A DNA stretch of 64,000 bases from Synanceia verrucosa (GCA_029721515.1 CM056570.1:663001-727000); one strand, 5' to 3'. Shown: positions 38,018-49,678, counted from the first letter of the stretch. Notes: generated by a model not told the origin, from the letters alone. Numbers and translations are program-made.

Positions 38018-39535
38018 ACAACAACTACAACAACAACTAATAGTACTACTAATACTCCTACTACTACAACAACTAATAGTACTACTAATACTCCTACTAC
38101 TACAACAACTAATAGTACTACTAATACTCCTACTACTACAACAACTAATAGTACTACTAATACTCCTACTACTACAACAACTATAGTACTACTAATACTC
38201 CTACTACTACAACAACTAATAGTACTACTAATACTCCTACTACTACAACAACTAATAGTACTACTAATACTCCTACTACTACAACAACTAATAGTACTAC
38301 TAATACTCCTACTACTACAACAACTAATAGTACTACTAATACTCCTACTACAACAACTAATAGTACTACTAGTACTCCTACTACTACAACAACTAATAGT
38401 ACTACTAATACTCCTACTACAACAACTAATAGTACTACTAATACTCCTACTACTACAACAACTATAGTACTACTAATACTCCTACCACTACAACAACTAA
38501 TAGTACTACTAATACTCCTACCACTACAACTATAGTACTACTAATACTACTACAACTAATAGTACTACTAATACTCCTACTACTACAACAACTAATAGTA
38601 CTACTAATACTCCTACTACTACAACTAATAGTACTACTAATACTCCTACTACTACAACAACTACAGTACTACTAATACTACTACAACTAATAGTACTACT
38701 AATACTCCTACTACTACAACAACTAATAATACTACTAATACTCCTACTACTACAACAACTACAGTACTACTAATACTACTACAACTAATAGTACTACTAA
38801 TACTCCTACTACTACAACAACTAATAGTACTACTAATACTCCTACTACTACAACAACTATAGTACTACTAATACTCCTACTACTACAACAACTAATAGTA
38901 CTACTAATACTCCTACTACTACAACAACTATAGTACTACTAATAGTACTACAACTAATAGTACTACTAATACTCATACTACTACAACAACTAATAGTACT
39001 ACTAATAGTCCTACTACTACAACAACTAATAGTACTACTAATACTCCTACTACTACAACAACTATAGTACTACTAATACTCCTACTACTACAACAACTAA
39101 TAGTACTACTAATACTCCTACTACTACAACAACTATAGTACTACTAATACTACTACAACTAATAGTACTACTAATACTCCTACTACTACAACAACTAATA
39201 GTACTACTAATACTCCTACCACTACAACAACTAATAGTACTACTAATACTCCTACCACTACAACTAATAGTACTACTAATACTCCTACTACTACAACAAC
39301 TATAGTACTACTAATACTACTACAACTAATAGTACTACTAATACTCCTACTACTACAACAACTAATAGTACTACTAATACTCCTAATACTACAACTAATA
39401 GTTCCTCTACTACTGCTACTACAACTAATAGTACTACTGCTACTACAACTAATAGTACTACTAATAGTACTCCTAATAGTACTACAAATAGTACTACTAG
39501 TAGTACTACAAGGAGTACTACTAGTAGTACTACTA
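38018..39535. repeat. 36-bp minisatellite built of triplets (ACT/AGT type)
   Basis: About 1.5 kb with a 36-bp unit containing 'ctaatagtactactaatact' and 'cctactactacaacaa', plus shortened variants that lack one or more triplets. The right end (39400-39535) degenerates into 'tagtactactagtagtacta', which is self-complementary. No coding potential is credible. Confidence 0.95.
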
Positions 39536-39886
39536 GTACCAGGCTTTCGTGGAGACAAAACATCTTCATCTGTGCCTCTAAATGATGTAAAGACATGAAT
39601 AAAATCACTCCTCATCACTGACATTAATACAGTAAACTGACTTTTCTCTCGTGTTTTTCAATGATTCAGATGTTTAACATCTGCAGCATCATGGAAACAG
39701 ACCAGAAGAAGAAAATTAAATCATTAAAGGAAAAACACGGAGTTTCTCTCTTTAAATGAAACTTTAAATCCTTTTTAATGAGGATAGATGGAGGAGCAGC
39801 TTCCTATGTGTCCGACACATTTAATACCAGTTCATTTCATTTAATAGAGATTAATCGAGTTTAATATGGTTGAAACTCACATGAGC

Positions 39887-39922
39887 TCAGAGCAGCAGCA
39901 GCTGGTCCTCCTGCAGGATCAT
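39887..39922 (-). promoter_or_regulatory. uORF in the adgrg6 leader
   Basis: ATG at 39922-39920 in a favourable context (G at -3, A at +4) opens 11 codons that read as Leu/Gln/Glu/Asp-rich, then TGA at 39889-39887. The stop is separated by only GCTC from the AT that begins the main start codon. If the leader is as drawn, scanning ribosomes meet this ATG first, so main-frame translation would depend on leaky scanning or reinitiation. Confidence 0.55.
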
Positions 39923-39994
39923 CTCCAAAACAACAAAATCCAAAATGCGCCTCAGTGCCGCGTAAAAGTGTCCAAAGTTTGGAGAGCGATGGAG

Positions 39995-40080
39995 AGATCG
40001 AGAGAGAGAGAGTGAGAGAGAGAGAGAGAGTGAAGAGAAAGAGCGAGAGAGTAAAGAGAAAGAGAAAGAGAGAGAGTAGA
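39995..40080. repeat. (GA)n microsatellite in the adgrg6 leader
   Basis: 'agagagagtgagagagagag' and related A/G-rich sequence forms a C/T-rich stretch in the mRNA sense of exon 1. Confidence 0.85.
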
Positions 40081-40235
40081 TAGATGGAGGTATGGAGGTA
40101 TGGAGCGCTCTGCTGCCCGGGTGGCTTCGCTTGTCTGAGCCGGACTCCCCGGAGGAGGCTGCGGTCTGAAGCCGCTTCTTGCACCGAGAAGAAGAACCGG
40201 AGGAGAAACTGAGTCAAACTGGAAGAATTGGAACA

Positions 40236-40250
40236 AATCACTTCCGGTCA
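40236..40250 (-). promoter_or_regulatory. ETS/GABP-type motif near the putative adgrg6 promoter
   Basis: The minus strand reads 'gaccggaagtgat', a full CCGGAAGT ETS-family site. It lies just upstream of the GC-rich part of the putative first exon, as is common in TATA-less vertebrate promoters. It is a single motif match only. Confidence 0.4.
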
Positions 40251-41320
40251 AGTTTCACCAAAACAATGGAGCAGCACAGCTACGGGTCCAGCCTTTCAAA
40301 ATAAAACCAGTCAGGTTAAGATAAAGTCAGAGAAAAGTGAGTACTATTCCTGTGCACTAATACTACTGTAGTACCACCTTAAAAACACATGATATGATGC
40401 AGTACTACAGGCAGTACTACTAATCTACCAAGAAGTACACAAAGTACCTAAAACCTCCTCACTGATGAATATTAAAATACTTTGAAAGGAGTGATTCTGC
40501 AAAAGGAGTACTTTTCATAAGAAGTACACAAAGTACATTTAGCTGAAAACACTTCTGTGCTTTTACCAGAGCAACATTTTTTAGAACAGACAGGTGGAGG
40601 ACATGATGGACATGATGGAGGTGGAGGACATGATGGACATGATGAAGGTGGAGGACATGATGGACATGATGAAGGTGGAGGACATGATGGACATGATGAA
40701 GGTGGAGGACATGATGGACATAAAGAAATAAAACCAACAAGACATCATGGCAGCGATCAGGAGCGAACAGAAACATTTCAGATTTCATTTTTTCTGAAAC
40801 ACAAAAATTCCCTCGAGATAATTCAGAGGACAGAACCTCGAGAAGTTTAAATAATTTGAATCATCTGCGGCGAAATAAAGATGAAAAATGTTTTTAAGCA
40901 TAAAATAAAAATAAAACCTGACAAAGGTGTCAGTTAACTTTTTGCATCGTTCAGGAGGAAACTTTGAACCTTTTCTTTTTTTTTAACTTCCTGCAGAGTT
41001 TTTCATTTTTTCTACTGAGAGAACATGATCAATAACCTGCTCAAATGATTATCGATCAGCTCTCTGGTGATCAATAATCACTCCTGTTCTTATTTACACT
41101 GTTGTCATATTTCTTATACTCCTCATGTTTTATTATTCTTTTTATTATATAGTTATATTTTTAGGACAGGAAGATCAAACATTTTATGTTTTAATTATCT
41201 AGATTTCTGGATAAAAATATGTCATTTATATGAAATACACAAAATAAACCTGTTACCATTTTTATCCCTGAAAAAAAGATCAACAGGAAGAGACAATAAA
41301 AATCAAGAAAATAGCACCAA
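40251..41320. other. Spacer between vta1 3' end and adgrg6 5' end, with a 27-bp minisatellite
   Basis: The two genes are in tandem, so this contains the adgrg6 upstream region. About five copies of a 27-bp unit ('ggtggaggacatgatggaca...') lie at 40593-40727. Because 27 is divisible by three, they appear as a Gly/His/Asp open frame. The rest is unique, AT-rich sequence. Confidence 0.75.
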
Positions 41321-41346
41321 AAACAGCTTTCCATCATTTTTAATAT

Positions 41347-41352
41347 TTTATT
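41347..41352 (-). terminator. vta1: Candidate vta1 polyadenylation signal
   Basis: AATAAA on the minus strand, about 920 nt downstream of the vta1 stop. Further candidates occur around 41127-41145. Which one is used cannot be decided from sequence alone. Confidence 0.4.
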
Positions 41353-42269
41353 CAAAGTGAATGTGACAGATCAGATCAGAGGAAACTACTAAAAGAAGTT
41401 AAGAGAATTTCAAACGTTAAATAGAAACCAGGAACAAAGAAAGATGGCCGCCCTCTCAGAACAAAGTAAAATATTTCAGAACATTTCATTTCCTGTTTCT
41501 GTCTTTATCATCTCAGATGAGACAAAACGAGTCCAGAAAACAGAAAATCTGGACTGAATTAATCCACAAACATTCATTTTTTTTCTGTCGACTGTCAGTT
41601 AGCGTCCCAGTTAGCTACGTAGCATGTCGGCAATAACATTAGAGGTAAAAAAAAAAAATCAGAGCCAGATGAGGGGAATTATAGTTAGATGAAATAAAAA
41701 TACACAAGAAAAAAACTATTTATGAGAAAAAAAGTCAGAAGTCTGCGAGATTATAAAGTAACAGAGCTACAAGATTTACGATATAATCTGACATATTTAT
41801 GAAGTCTTTCTCATAAGAGTTTTTCTTGTAAATATGCCACCTTATTCTTGGAAATACATCAATTTTTCATGACCACAGTATGCAGGTTTTCTTGAAAATT
41901 ATTTTTGGGAAAACTTTCTAATCCTGCAGGTTTTTTTCTTTTCTGTTTTCTTGGAAACTAGCAAAAAAACCCTGTGTCTATATATACACATATATCCTTT
42001 TTTTCCTTTAATCTTCCTCTTCACAACGCTGATGAATGTAATCAGCTAATTATCAAAAATGACGCTTTGATCTCTGGGCTCCAATTATCAATAATCAGTC
42101 TGACGACGAACAAAGACGACCATTGATTTTAATCAGGTCCTCCTCTGACGACAAGAGGAGCGGCACTGCTGGGGGGAGGAGGAAGTGAGGAGGAGGAGTG
42201 GAGGAGGAGGAGGAGGAGGAGGAGAGGAGGAGGAGGAGGAGGAGTGGAGGAGGAGGAGGAGACGAAGCT
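41353..42269 (-). other. vta1: Probable vta1 3' untranslated region
   Basis: This sequence follows the stop codon. It is AT-rich, with a GGA-rich microsatellite (about 42176-42262) immediately after the stop. No further coding frame is present. The 3' limit depends on the polyadenylation site. Confidence 0.5.
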
Positions 42270-42415
42270 TCATTCGTGGCCGGTGGTGAGCAGCTTCAGG
42301 GCTCTCTGCAGGTTCTGAACTGCTGTACTGACGTCTTCATACTGAAGAGCACTGCCAGCATACTTACAGTACTTCTGAGCCTTAGTGAAGTCCTCTGGAG
42401 ACAGATGGACACCAC
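42270..42415 (-). CDS. vta1: vta1 last exon: C-terminal VPS4-binding segment
   Basis: Phase 1 entry after 'ctcctccag', 47 codons and a TGA at 42272-42270. The product contains 'LSPEDFTKAQKYCKYAGSAL' and 'QYEDVSTAVQNLQRALKLLT' and ends 'TGHE'. This is nearly identical to the C terminus of vertebrate VTA1/LIP5, the helical VSL region through which VTA1 dimerises and binds and stimulates the AAA-ATPase VPS4 during ESCRT-III disassembly on endosomes. This is the strongest identification in the window. Confidence 0.97.
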
Positions 42416-42630
42416 CTGGAGGAGGAGGAGGAGGAGAGGAGGAAGAAAAGGGGAGGAGGAGGAGGACAGAAGGAAGAGTAGGAGAGGGGGAACAGAGGAG
42501 GAGAGGACAGAGGAGGAGGAGGAAGGAGAGGAGAGACAAGGAAGAGGAGGAGAGGAGGAAAGGAGGAAGAAAAGGGGAGGAGGACAGAAGGAAGAGTAGG
42601 AGAGGGGGAAGAGAGGACAGAGGACAGGGG
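42416..42630 (-). repeat. (GGA)n-type purine array, a long polypyrimidine tract upstream of the last vta1 exon
   Basis: On the plus strand this is almost uninterrupted A/G ('ggaggaggaggaggagagga', 'gacagaaggaagagtaggag'). In vta1 sense it is a C/T tract of about 210 nt ending directly at the acceptor. Two related sub-blocks (about 42445-42500 and 42555-42610) are near copies of each other. Confidence 0.9.
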
Positions 42631-42937
42631 ACAGAGACATCCAGTCAGTGAATGATCATAAACCTTCAAACACTTCAGTCTCTTTGACCAGATAAACAAA
42701 AACAAATAAATAACTTCTTGTGTAAACAAGTTGAACAACAACATGTTTCTGTAGCGTTCAGAAAAAAAAAACTCTGAGATTATTATTTTTATTTTTACTA
42801 TTATTGAACATCACAGCTGCTGTTACCTGGCAACCACATCTGGACATTTTCACACAGCAAACTGGAAAATAAGAATCAACATGAGAAGAAACAGGATGAC
42901 AGGAAGTTAAAACAGTGAAAATGAGCGGGAAAAATCC

Positions 42938-45557
42938 TCCACCCCCCAGAGTCCACGGAGGACTAGTCTCCACCCTCCAGAGTCCACGGAGGACTAGTCT
43001 CCACCCTCCAGAGTCCACGGAAGTCTAGTCTCCACCCTTTAAAGTCCACGGAGGTCTAGTCTCCACCCTCCAGAGTCCACGGAGGCCTAGTCTCCACCCT
43101 CCAGAGTCCACGGAGGACTAGTCTCCACCCTCCAGAGTCCACGGAGGTCTAGTCTCCACCCTTTAAAGTCCACGGAGGTCTAGTCTCCACCCTCCAGAGT
43201 CCACGGAGGCCTAGTCTCCACCCTCCAGAGTCCACGGAGGCCTAGTCTCCACCCTCCAGAGTCCACAGAAGTCTATTCTCCACCCTCCAGAGTCCACGGA
43301 GGACTAGTCTCCACCCTTTAAAGTCCACGGAAGTCTAGTCTCCACCCTCCAGAGTCCACGGAGGACTAGTCTCCACCCTCCAGAGTCCACGGAAGTCTAG
43401 TCTCCACCCTCCAGAGTCCACAGAGGCCTAGTCTCCACCCTCCAGAGTCCACAGAAGTCTAGTCTCCACCCTCCAGAGTCCACGGAGGACTAGTCTCCAC
43501 CCTTTAAAGTCCACGGAAGTCTAGTCTCCACCCTCCAGAGTCCACGGAGGACTAGTCTCCACCCTCCAGAGTCCACGGAAGTCTAGTCTCCACCCTCCAG
43601 AGTCCACAGAGGACTAGTCTCAACCCTCCAGAGTCCACGGAAGTCTAGTCTCCACCCTCCAGATTCCACGGAGGACTAGTCTCCACCCTCCAGAGTCCAC
43701 GGAGGACTAGTCTCCACCCTTTAAAGTCCACGGAGGTTCAGTCTCCACCCTCCAGAGTCCACAGAGGACTAGTCTCCACCCTCCAGAGTCCACAGAGGAC
43801 TAGTCTCCACCCTCCAGAGTCCACGGAAATCTAGTCTCCACCCTCCAGAGTCCACGGAGGCCTAGTCTCCACCCTCCAGAGTCCACGGAGGCCTAGTCTC
43901 CACCCTCCAGAGTCCACAGAAGTCTAGTCTCCACCCTCCAGAGTCCACGGAGGACTAGTCTCCACCCTCCAGAGTCCACGGAAGTCTAGTCTCCACCCTC
44001 CAGAGTCCACGGAGGACTAGTCTCCACCCTTTAAAGTCCACGGAAGTCTAGTCTCCACCCTCCAGAGTCCACGGAGGACTAGTCTCCATCTTCCAGAGTC
44101 CACGGAAGTCTAGTCTCCACCCTCCAGAGTCCACAGAGGACTAGTCTCCACCCTCCAGAGTCCACGGAGGTCTAGTCTCCACCCTTTAAAGTCCACGGAG
44201 GTCTCGTCTCCACCTTCCAGAGTCCACGGAGGACTAGTCTCCACCCTCCAGAGTCCACGGAGGACTAGTCTCCACCCTCCAGAGTCCACGGAAGTCTAGT
44301 CTCCACCCTCCAGAGTCCACGGAGGACTAGTCTCCACCCTTTAAAGTCCACGGAAGTCTAGTCTCCATCCTCCAGAGTCCACGGAGGACTAGTCTCCACC
44401 CTCCAGAGTCCACGGAAGTCTAGTCTCCACCCTCCAGAGTCCACAGAGGACTAGTCTCCACCCTCCAGAGTCCACGGAAATCTAGTCTCCACCCTCCAGA
44501 GTCCACGGAGGACTAGTCTCCACCCTTTAAAGTCCACGGAGGACTAGTCTCCACCCTCCAGAGTCCACGGAGGACTAGTCTCCACCCTCCAGAGTCCACG
44601 GAAGTCTAGTCTCCACCCTCCAGAGTCCACGGAGGACTAGTCTCCACCCTCCAGAGTCCACGGAAGTCTAGTCTCCACCCTTTAAAGTCCACGGAAGTCT
44701 AGTCTCCACCCTCCAGAGTCCACGGAGGACTAGTCTCCACCCTCCAGAGTCCACGGAAGTCTAGTCTCCACCCTCCAGAGTCCACGGAGGACTAGTCTCA
44801 ACCCTCCAGAGTCCACGGAAGTCTAGTCTCCACCCTCCAGATTCCACGGAGGACTAGTCTCCACCCTCCAGAGTCCACGGAGGACTAGTCTCCACCCTTT
44901 AAAGTCCACGGAGGACTAGTCTCCACCCTTTAAAGTCCACGGAGGTTCAGTCTCCACCCTCCAGAGTCCACAGAGGACTAGTCTCCACCCTCCAGAGTCC
45001 ACAGAGGACTAGTCTCAACCCTCCAGAGTCCACGGAAGTCTAGTCTCCACCCTCCAGAGTCCACGGAGATCTAGTCTCCACCCTTTAAAGTCCACGGAGG
45101 TCTCGTCTCCACCCTCCAGAGTCCACGGAGGGCTAGTCTCCACCCTTTAAAGTCCACGGAGGCCTAGTCTCCACCCTCCAGAGTCCACGGAGGCCTAGTC
45201 TCCACCCTCCAGAGTCAACGGAGGACTAGTCTCCACCCTTTAAAGTCCACAGAGGTCTAATCTCCCCCCTCCAGAGTCCACGGAGGACTAGTCTCCACCT
45301 TCCAGAGTCCACGGAAGTCTAGTCTCCACCCTCCAGAGTCCATGGAGGACTAGTCTCCACCCTCCAGAGTCCACAGAGGACTAGTCTCCACCCTCCAGAG
45401 TCCACGGAGGTCTAGTCTCCACCCTCCAGAGTCCACGGAGGTCTAGTCTCCACCCTCCAGAGTCCACGGAGGTCTAGTCTCCACCCTCCAGAGTCCACGG
45501 AGGTCTAGTCTCCACCCTCCAGAGTCCACGGAGGTCTAGTCTCCACCCTCCAGAGTG
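42938..45557. repeat. 31-bp minisatellite in vta1 intron, about 84 copies
   Basis: The unit is 31 bp, containing 'ctagtctccaccctccagag' and 'tccacggagga'. Variation is concentrated at two places: 'gaggact', 'gaagtct', 'gaggtct' or 'gaggcct', and 'ccctccagag' or 'ccctttaaag'. Rare-variant combinations are shared at an exact offset of 1178 bp (38 units), evidence of large internal duplication. The right end is homogenised to identical 'gaggtct' units (about 45405-45545). It fills most of the intron between the last two vta1 exons. Confidence 0.97.
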
Positions 45558-47175
45558 AACCAGTTATCAGTGACTACCAGACTCTCACTGGTTAAACTGG
45601 GAATTTGCTTGAGCAGCAGGTTCTTTCCGAGACATAAGAAAATAATTAAAATGACAGTTGATGAAGAAATGTTTTGTACAAAAACAAAACGGCAGTTTAT
45701 TTTGAAAATGCTATGTGAAGATGGAGGATCTAAAGAAAAGATCCAGCCAGACCAGGTCATGTGGAGCACCTGAAAAACTAACGACAACTTTAAGGTTCAC
45801 ATGTCCCCCATAAAGAGGGACTCCTTAAAGAAACACTGAAAAGACCACCTTTAAGAACTCCTTAAAGGACCCCTGAAAGGACCCCGCAGGTCCCTGGACC
45901 CCCTTTGAGATCCAGATCCAGATCAAATATTCTCCCTTACTCTTTAAAATGTCCTGGAGCAGAAAAATGATTGATGAATGTTGCACCATGTGTCCCTAAT
46001 CCCTCGACCGATTTCCCTTCTCCTCCAAAAATCAAAATATGCTGACTGGGAGGAGGAGGAGGAGGAGGAGGAGGAGTGGAAAAATAAAGTGAGGAGCTGG
46101 GAAGCAGCCAGAGAGCACAGAGCTTTAGAAAGACTGGAGATGAAAAATGATCAATAAAAAGAGCTGTTATCACATGACTTCACTGTTTCAGTAGTGATTC
46201 CAACCCAAAGGGCCACATTTTAATGAGCCTAAACCAACCAGTTTCCTGTGAAGTTTATTTTGAAAAGACTACCTGTGTATAACAAACAGGAAGTTGACAC
46301 ATATGACAGGACATCTGTAGGGAAATACATTAAAATAACTTTTTATAAGAACTTTTGATGAAGAAAAAGAGGAAGACAATAATTTAATCAATGATAAATG
46401 TATCTGGTCTTTTTTTCTGGGTCATGTCAGTGATGGTGACATGTGGTGGATCTGAAGCCTGTTGTTGAATCAGTGAAACACCTGATCAGGTGTGAACGCA
46501 GGTCCTCCAGAAAAGAAGCTTTGAGGGTAACGTCCATCCTGGGACTGTCCGTGGAAACGAGGACAAGTCTTCTGCTGTTTCTGCTGCAGGTGGAGGTGCT
46601 CCTCAGGTAATAAATACAGATGATTCAGGACTTTGAACAGTAACTATACCTCTGACTGTCTTATCTCACCTGAAACCAGCCACACTCTGAGGAACAACTG
46701 GTGGTGTTTAAAAAGACAGATGGTTGGTTGGACGCTGATCATTTCTTTTAGTGTTTTTCTTGAACATCTTCTGCTGCAGGCACATCGTTCTTTAAAGTGC
46801 TTCAGTATAGAAGTGATTGTGTGAATATTCTGCATCTTAACACTAATGTAACGGCACTCCCATGGTGTTATTAACATCCTTCATTTAACCTGAACACAAA
46901 CACAAAAGTGTCACCAGGAAAATCAGAGCGACAAAGCAAAAGTCAGAGGTGGACTGGATTTAAAAGGACCCGTCTCAGGAATTTCCTCCACATTTTTCAG
47001 TTTTTACTACAGTAACAGGCTGATCCCACATGGCCCACACATGCCTGAAGAGCTGACAGGCTCTCGACTCCTGAGGCGTTTCTTCTGACAAGCAGCACCG
47101 TTTTAAACGTGATCATCTCCAGCAGACTGGAAGACCTGACACACCTGAGAGCTGCTACACTACACAACACTGTAC
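45558..47175 (-). other. vta1: vta1 intron, unique stretch
   Basis: No exon is recognised. A (gga)n run lies at 46048-46077. The small open frames here lack any recognisable feature. Confidence 0.7.
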
Positions 47176-47179
47176 ACTA

Positions 47180-47300
47180 CATATACGTATATGTGTGTGT
47201 GTATATTTACATATATGTGTATATGTATATGTATATATACATATATATACATATACGTGTATATGTATATATATGTATATATATATAGAGAGAGAGAGAG
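47180..47300. repeat. (TA)n/(TG)n-rich microsatellite with short (GA)n
   Basis: 'acatatatgtgtatatgtat'-type alternating sequence ends in 'agagagagagagag' about 30 nt beyond the donor of the adjacent vta1 exon. Confidence 0.9.
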
Positions 47301-47329
47301 ATGTAGTGTATGTGCAGATGTGTTCTTAC

Positions 47330-47404
47330 CCAGCTGCTGGGCGTTGAGCAGTGTGGGGTCGACAGTGGGCACTGATCTGGGAACAGGCACTGGTTTCACT
47401 GGTT
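47330..47404 (-). CDS. vta1: vta1 penultimate exon: linker
   Basis: 75 nt, phase 1 in (acceptor 'attgaccaacag') and phase 1 out (donor 'gtaaga'). It encodes 'PVKPVPVPRSVPTVDPTLLN' followed by 'AQQLG'. The 'P-T/A-x-D-P-x-L-x-N' segment corresponds to the linker just before the C-terminal helical region in other VTA1 proteins. Phases match both neighbours. Confidence 0.88.
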
Positions 47405-48457
47405 CTGTTGGTCAATAAAACACTTTAAATAAACACTTTATTTGTTATTATAATAACAGTGACTTGTGGTGACTTTTCTGCAGCAGCTTGCAGAAGCATA
47501 AAATACACCATGATCAGAAATAAGTGGACTGCAGGGATCAACAGGAGCCCCCAGTTCAAGTTTACACATTTACGTCCACTAAAAGTTCTTGTTTTCACCA
47601 TGACAGGCTCCAGCTGGTACAATTATACCATTATAAAACAACATTATAGAGAGAATCTCACTGCAGGAGAAGAAAAAAATTCTGAAATGTGACGGTTTGT
47701 AGTGCTGGAGAGCAGGAAGAAGATCTGTTCAAACAGGAAGTACTGATATTTTAATTTCACTTTCAACACATGGTGCATATTAATGTCTCCACTGAGCCAT
47801 CCTGGAGTTTTTCAAAATAAAACTAACCATTCAGAAGTAGGAAAATAAAAGTGTAGACTAATAACAACAATACTAATAAAAATAATAATAATGATAATAA
47901 GGCCTTATGCAGCATAAACTCAGACGTTTTTAGACGTTTGTTTTGTCAACGTTTGAGGCACATTTCATTATTAAATATCTGACACATCCTGAAATAATAA
48001 TAATAAAATAAAAAATCTCACACTCACTCTGTCGATCAATAAACAGACTGTGACCATCAGCGACACACAGGAAGTGACTGGACGAGCACCAAGGTCAACT
48101 TCAGGAAGGCCAGATTAAACGCCAACCAGACAGTACAAACATGTGTGCCACACACTTCCTGTCTGCACTTAAACAACCTTTTGTCTTTTGTGATTGGTCT
48201 CCAGGGCTCAGTCTGTCCCTCCTGGATCCAGATCTCCCAGTGATTAAAGTAAAGTATCAGATAAGATGTGAACATCCTGACGGTTGCCTCCTTGTTCTGT
48301 CTGAATGTTAATGTCCTGAAGGACTCCAGCACAGATGATAAGGAGGCTGGAGACACACTGTATTATCACAAACCCAGCTGGTCTCAGACCTGCTCGGCTT
48401 CCTTCACTGAGGGGTTGTTGAAGTAAATCTGACCTTCAGTCGTCACTCAGCAGCTCA
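47405..48457 (-). other. vta1: vta1 intron, unique stretch
   Basis: I see no exon or recognisable repeat apart from a short 'aataataataatgataat' run near 47877-47900. Confidence 0.7.
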
Positions 48458-48720
48458 TTTAAGATAAGATAAGATAAGATAAGATAATCCTTTGTTCGTC
48501 CCACAGATGGGGAAATTGTTATCGTTACAGCAGCGAAGTGGATAGTGCAACATTTACAAGGAGGGCATATAAAAAGAATAAGAATAATACAACAGTAGAA
48601 AAAAACAAGTAAAGAATCATATATACAACAAGTGAATAACTAAGCATGTACTATATACCACATAAGTGACTGAAATGACAAATTTAATCCAGTCAGTCTG
48701 AGAAAAGAAAGCTTTACCGC
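48458..48720 (-). mobile_element. 3' end of a non-LTR retrotransposon (L2/CR1-like) with (TCTTA)n tail
   Basis: On the minus strand 'acaatttccccatctgtggg' is followed by 'acgaacaaaggattatctta' and five-base 'tctta' repeats. A conserved 3' hairpin sequence followed by a short tandem tail is typical of fish L2/CR1-clade LINEs and their partner SINEs. No reverse-transcriptase coding sequence is present. The 5' limit at about 48720 is uncertain. Confidence 0.6.
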
Positions 48721-49278
48721 TTTAGAGAAACTTTTCCAATTTTTGGTTGGGATCTGTTGTTTAAGCTGTGATGATCCGTGGGATTTATTCAAATAAAAGC
48801 AGCTACAGTATAAACAGAAATATTGAATAAATGTTGATTAGTTGTCTGCAGCTAATCATTGGGATGCTAACAGCTAACAGGCTAAAGCTGCTGTTTGTCA
48901 GTGATGAAGTTTCTGCAGAGGTGAGGATGAAATGAATAACTCCAGCTGACTGCAGACCAGTCAACATCAGGAAGACTCTGCTCTAAGAGACCAGCTCATT
49001 TATTTATTTATTCAGTTCATTTATAATTTCCTATATGAAGACGGAGAACGAACATGACACACATGGTGCCGTTAACTCTCTGTTTTTTGTTTTTTTTTAG
49101 ATACCATCAGTCAGGTACATCAGCGGTGTACCGGCACGCTAGCGGCTAACGTTAGCATGCTACGGTCTGTTCATCAGCAGTAAACTCGAGTCCAGCTGAG
49201 GCTGATGAACATCGTATGGATGAGCTGGTGATGGACTTTAGACCTGGTTCTGATATAAAGACACTTCCTGGTTCCTAC
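48721..49278 (-). other. vta1: vta1 intron, unique stretch
   Basis: No additional exon, repeat or mobile element is recognised. Confidence 0.65.
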
Positions 49279-49545
49279 CTGTAGGTGGAGGCAGCTCAGC
49301 TGGAGTGTTGGCCGGAGCGTGGGCCCCTGGTGGGATGTGGATGTTATTGAAGTTAGTGGCGGTGTGGGGACCAGATGGACCCGATGGACCAGATGGACCA
49401 GATGGACCAGATCCTGGACTGGGAGTAAAGCCGATCCCTGGGGCAGGACCCGGATCCAAACTCTGGTCCTGGTTGTCGAAAGACCCTGAAGCAGGTCCTC
49501 CTCTGAAGGAACCGGCCTGGGAGAAACCTTCAGCTCCATACCCAT
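49279..49545 (-). CDS. vta1: vta1 exon: Pro/Gly-rich linker with IPPGAHAPANTPAE motif
   Basis: 267 nt, phase 1 on both sides (acceptor 'ctctggtag', donor 'gtagga'). The product begins 'DGYGAEGFSQAGSF' and continues through a low-complexity stretch that includes four tandem Gly-Pro-Ser triplets. It then gives 'NNIHIPPGAHAPANTPAELP', a landmark conserved in vertebrate VTA1. In the family this is the flexible linker between the N-terminal MIT region, which binds ESCRT-III tails, and the C-terminal VPS4-binding region. The linker looks longer than in mammals, and its Gly-Pro-Ser part is encoded by a 9-bp tandem repeat. Confidence 0.92.
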
Positions 49546-49604
49546 CTACCAGAGGAGGACAAGACCAGATTCAGCACCAGCAGAGATATTCAGGGTGAGT
49601 TCAG

Positions 49605-49673
<69 letters not shown>
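49605..49673. repeat. (TA)n microsatellite
   Basis: About 33 perfect 'ta' units, starting 60 nt upstream (in gene sense) of the linker exon's acceptor. Confidence 0.97.

Positions 49674-49678
<5 letters not shown>

Larger units (their letters stand above)
39881..40230 (-). other. adgrg6: adgrg6 exon 1: 5'UTR ending in the first two bases of the start codon
   Basis: The donor 'gtgagt' at 39880-39875 follows 'gagctcat'. Joining this to exon 2 ('ggagtcctg') creates ATG-GAG-TCC in the frame that reads through the signal peptide into the CUB domain. Upstream is a C/T-rich leader (complement of the (ga)n run at about 39995-40080) and a GC-rich, CpG-containing segment. The 5' boundary is a guess. 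No ATG occurs in the leader other than that of the short uORF. Confidence 0.6.

Noticed and set aside
37596..38040. His/Tyr/Ile/Cys-rich small proteins on both strands
   Set aside because: They are translations of (ta)n/(tg)n/(ca)n microsatellites.
48458..48720. Complete LINE element
   Set aside because: Only a 3'-tail-like sequence and (tctta)n are present, with no reverse-transcriptase or endonuclease reading frame.
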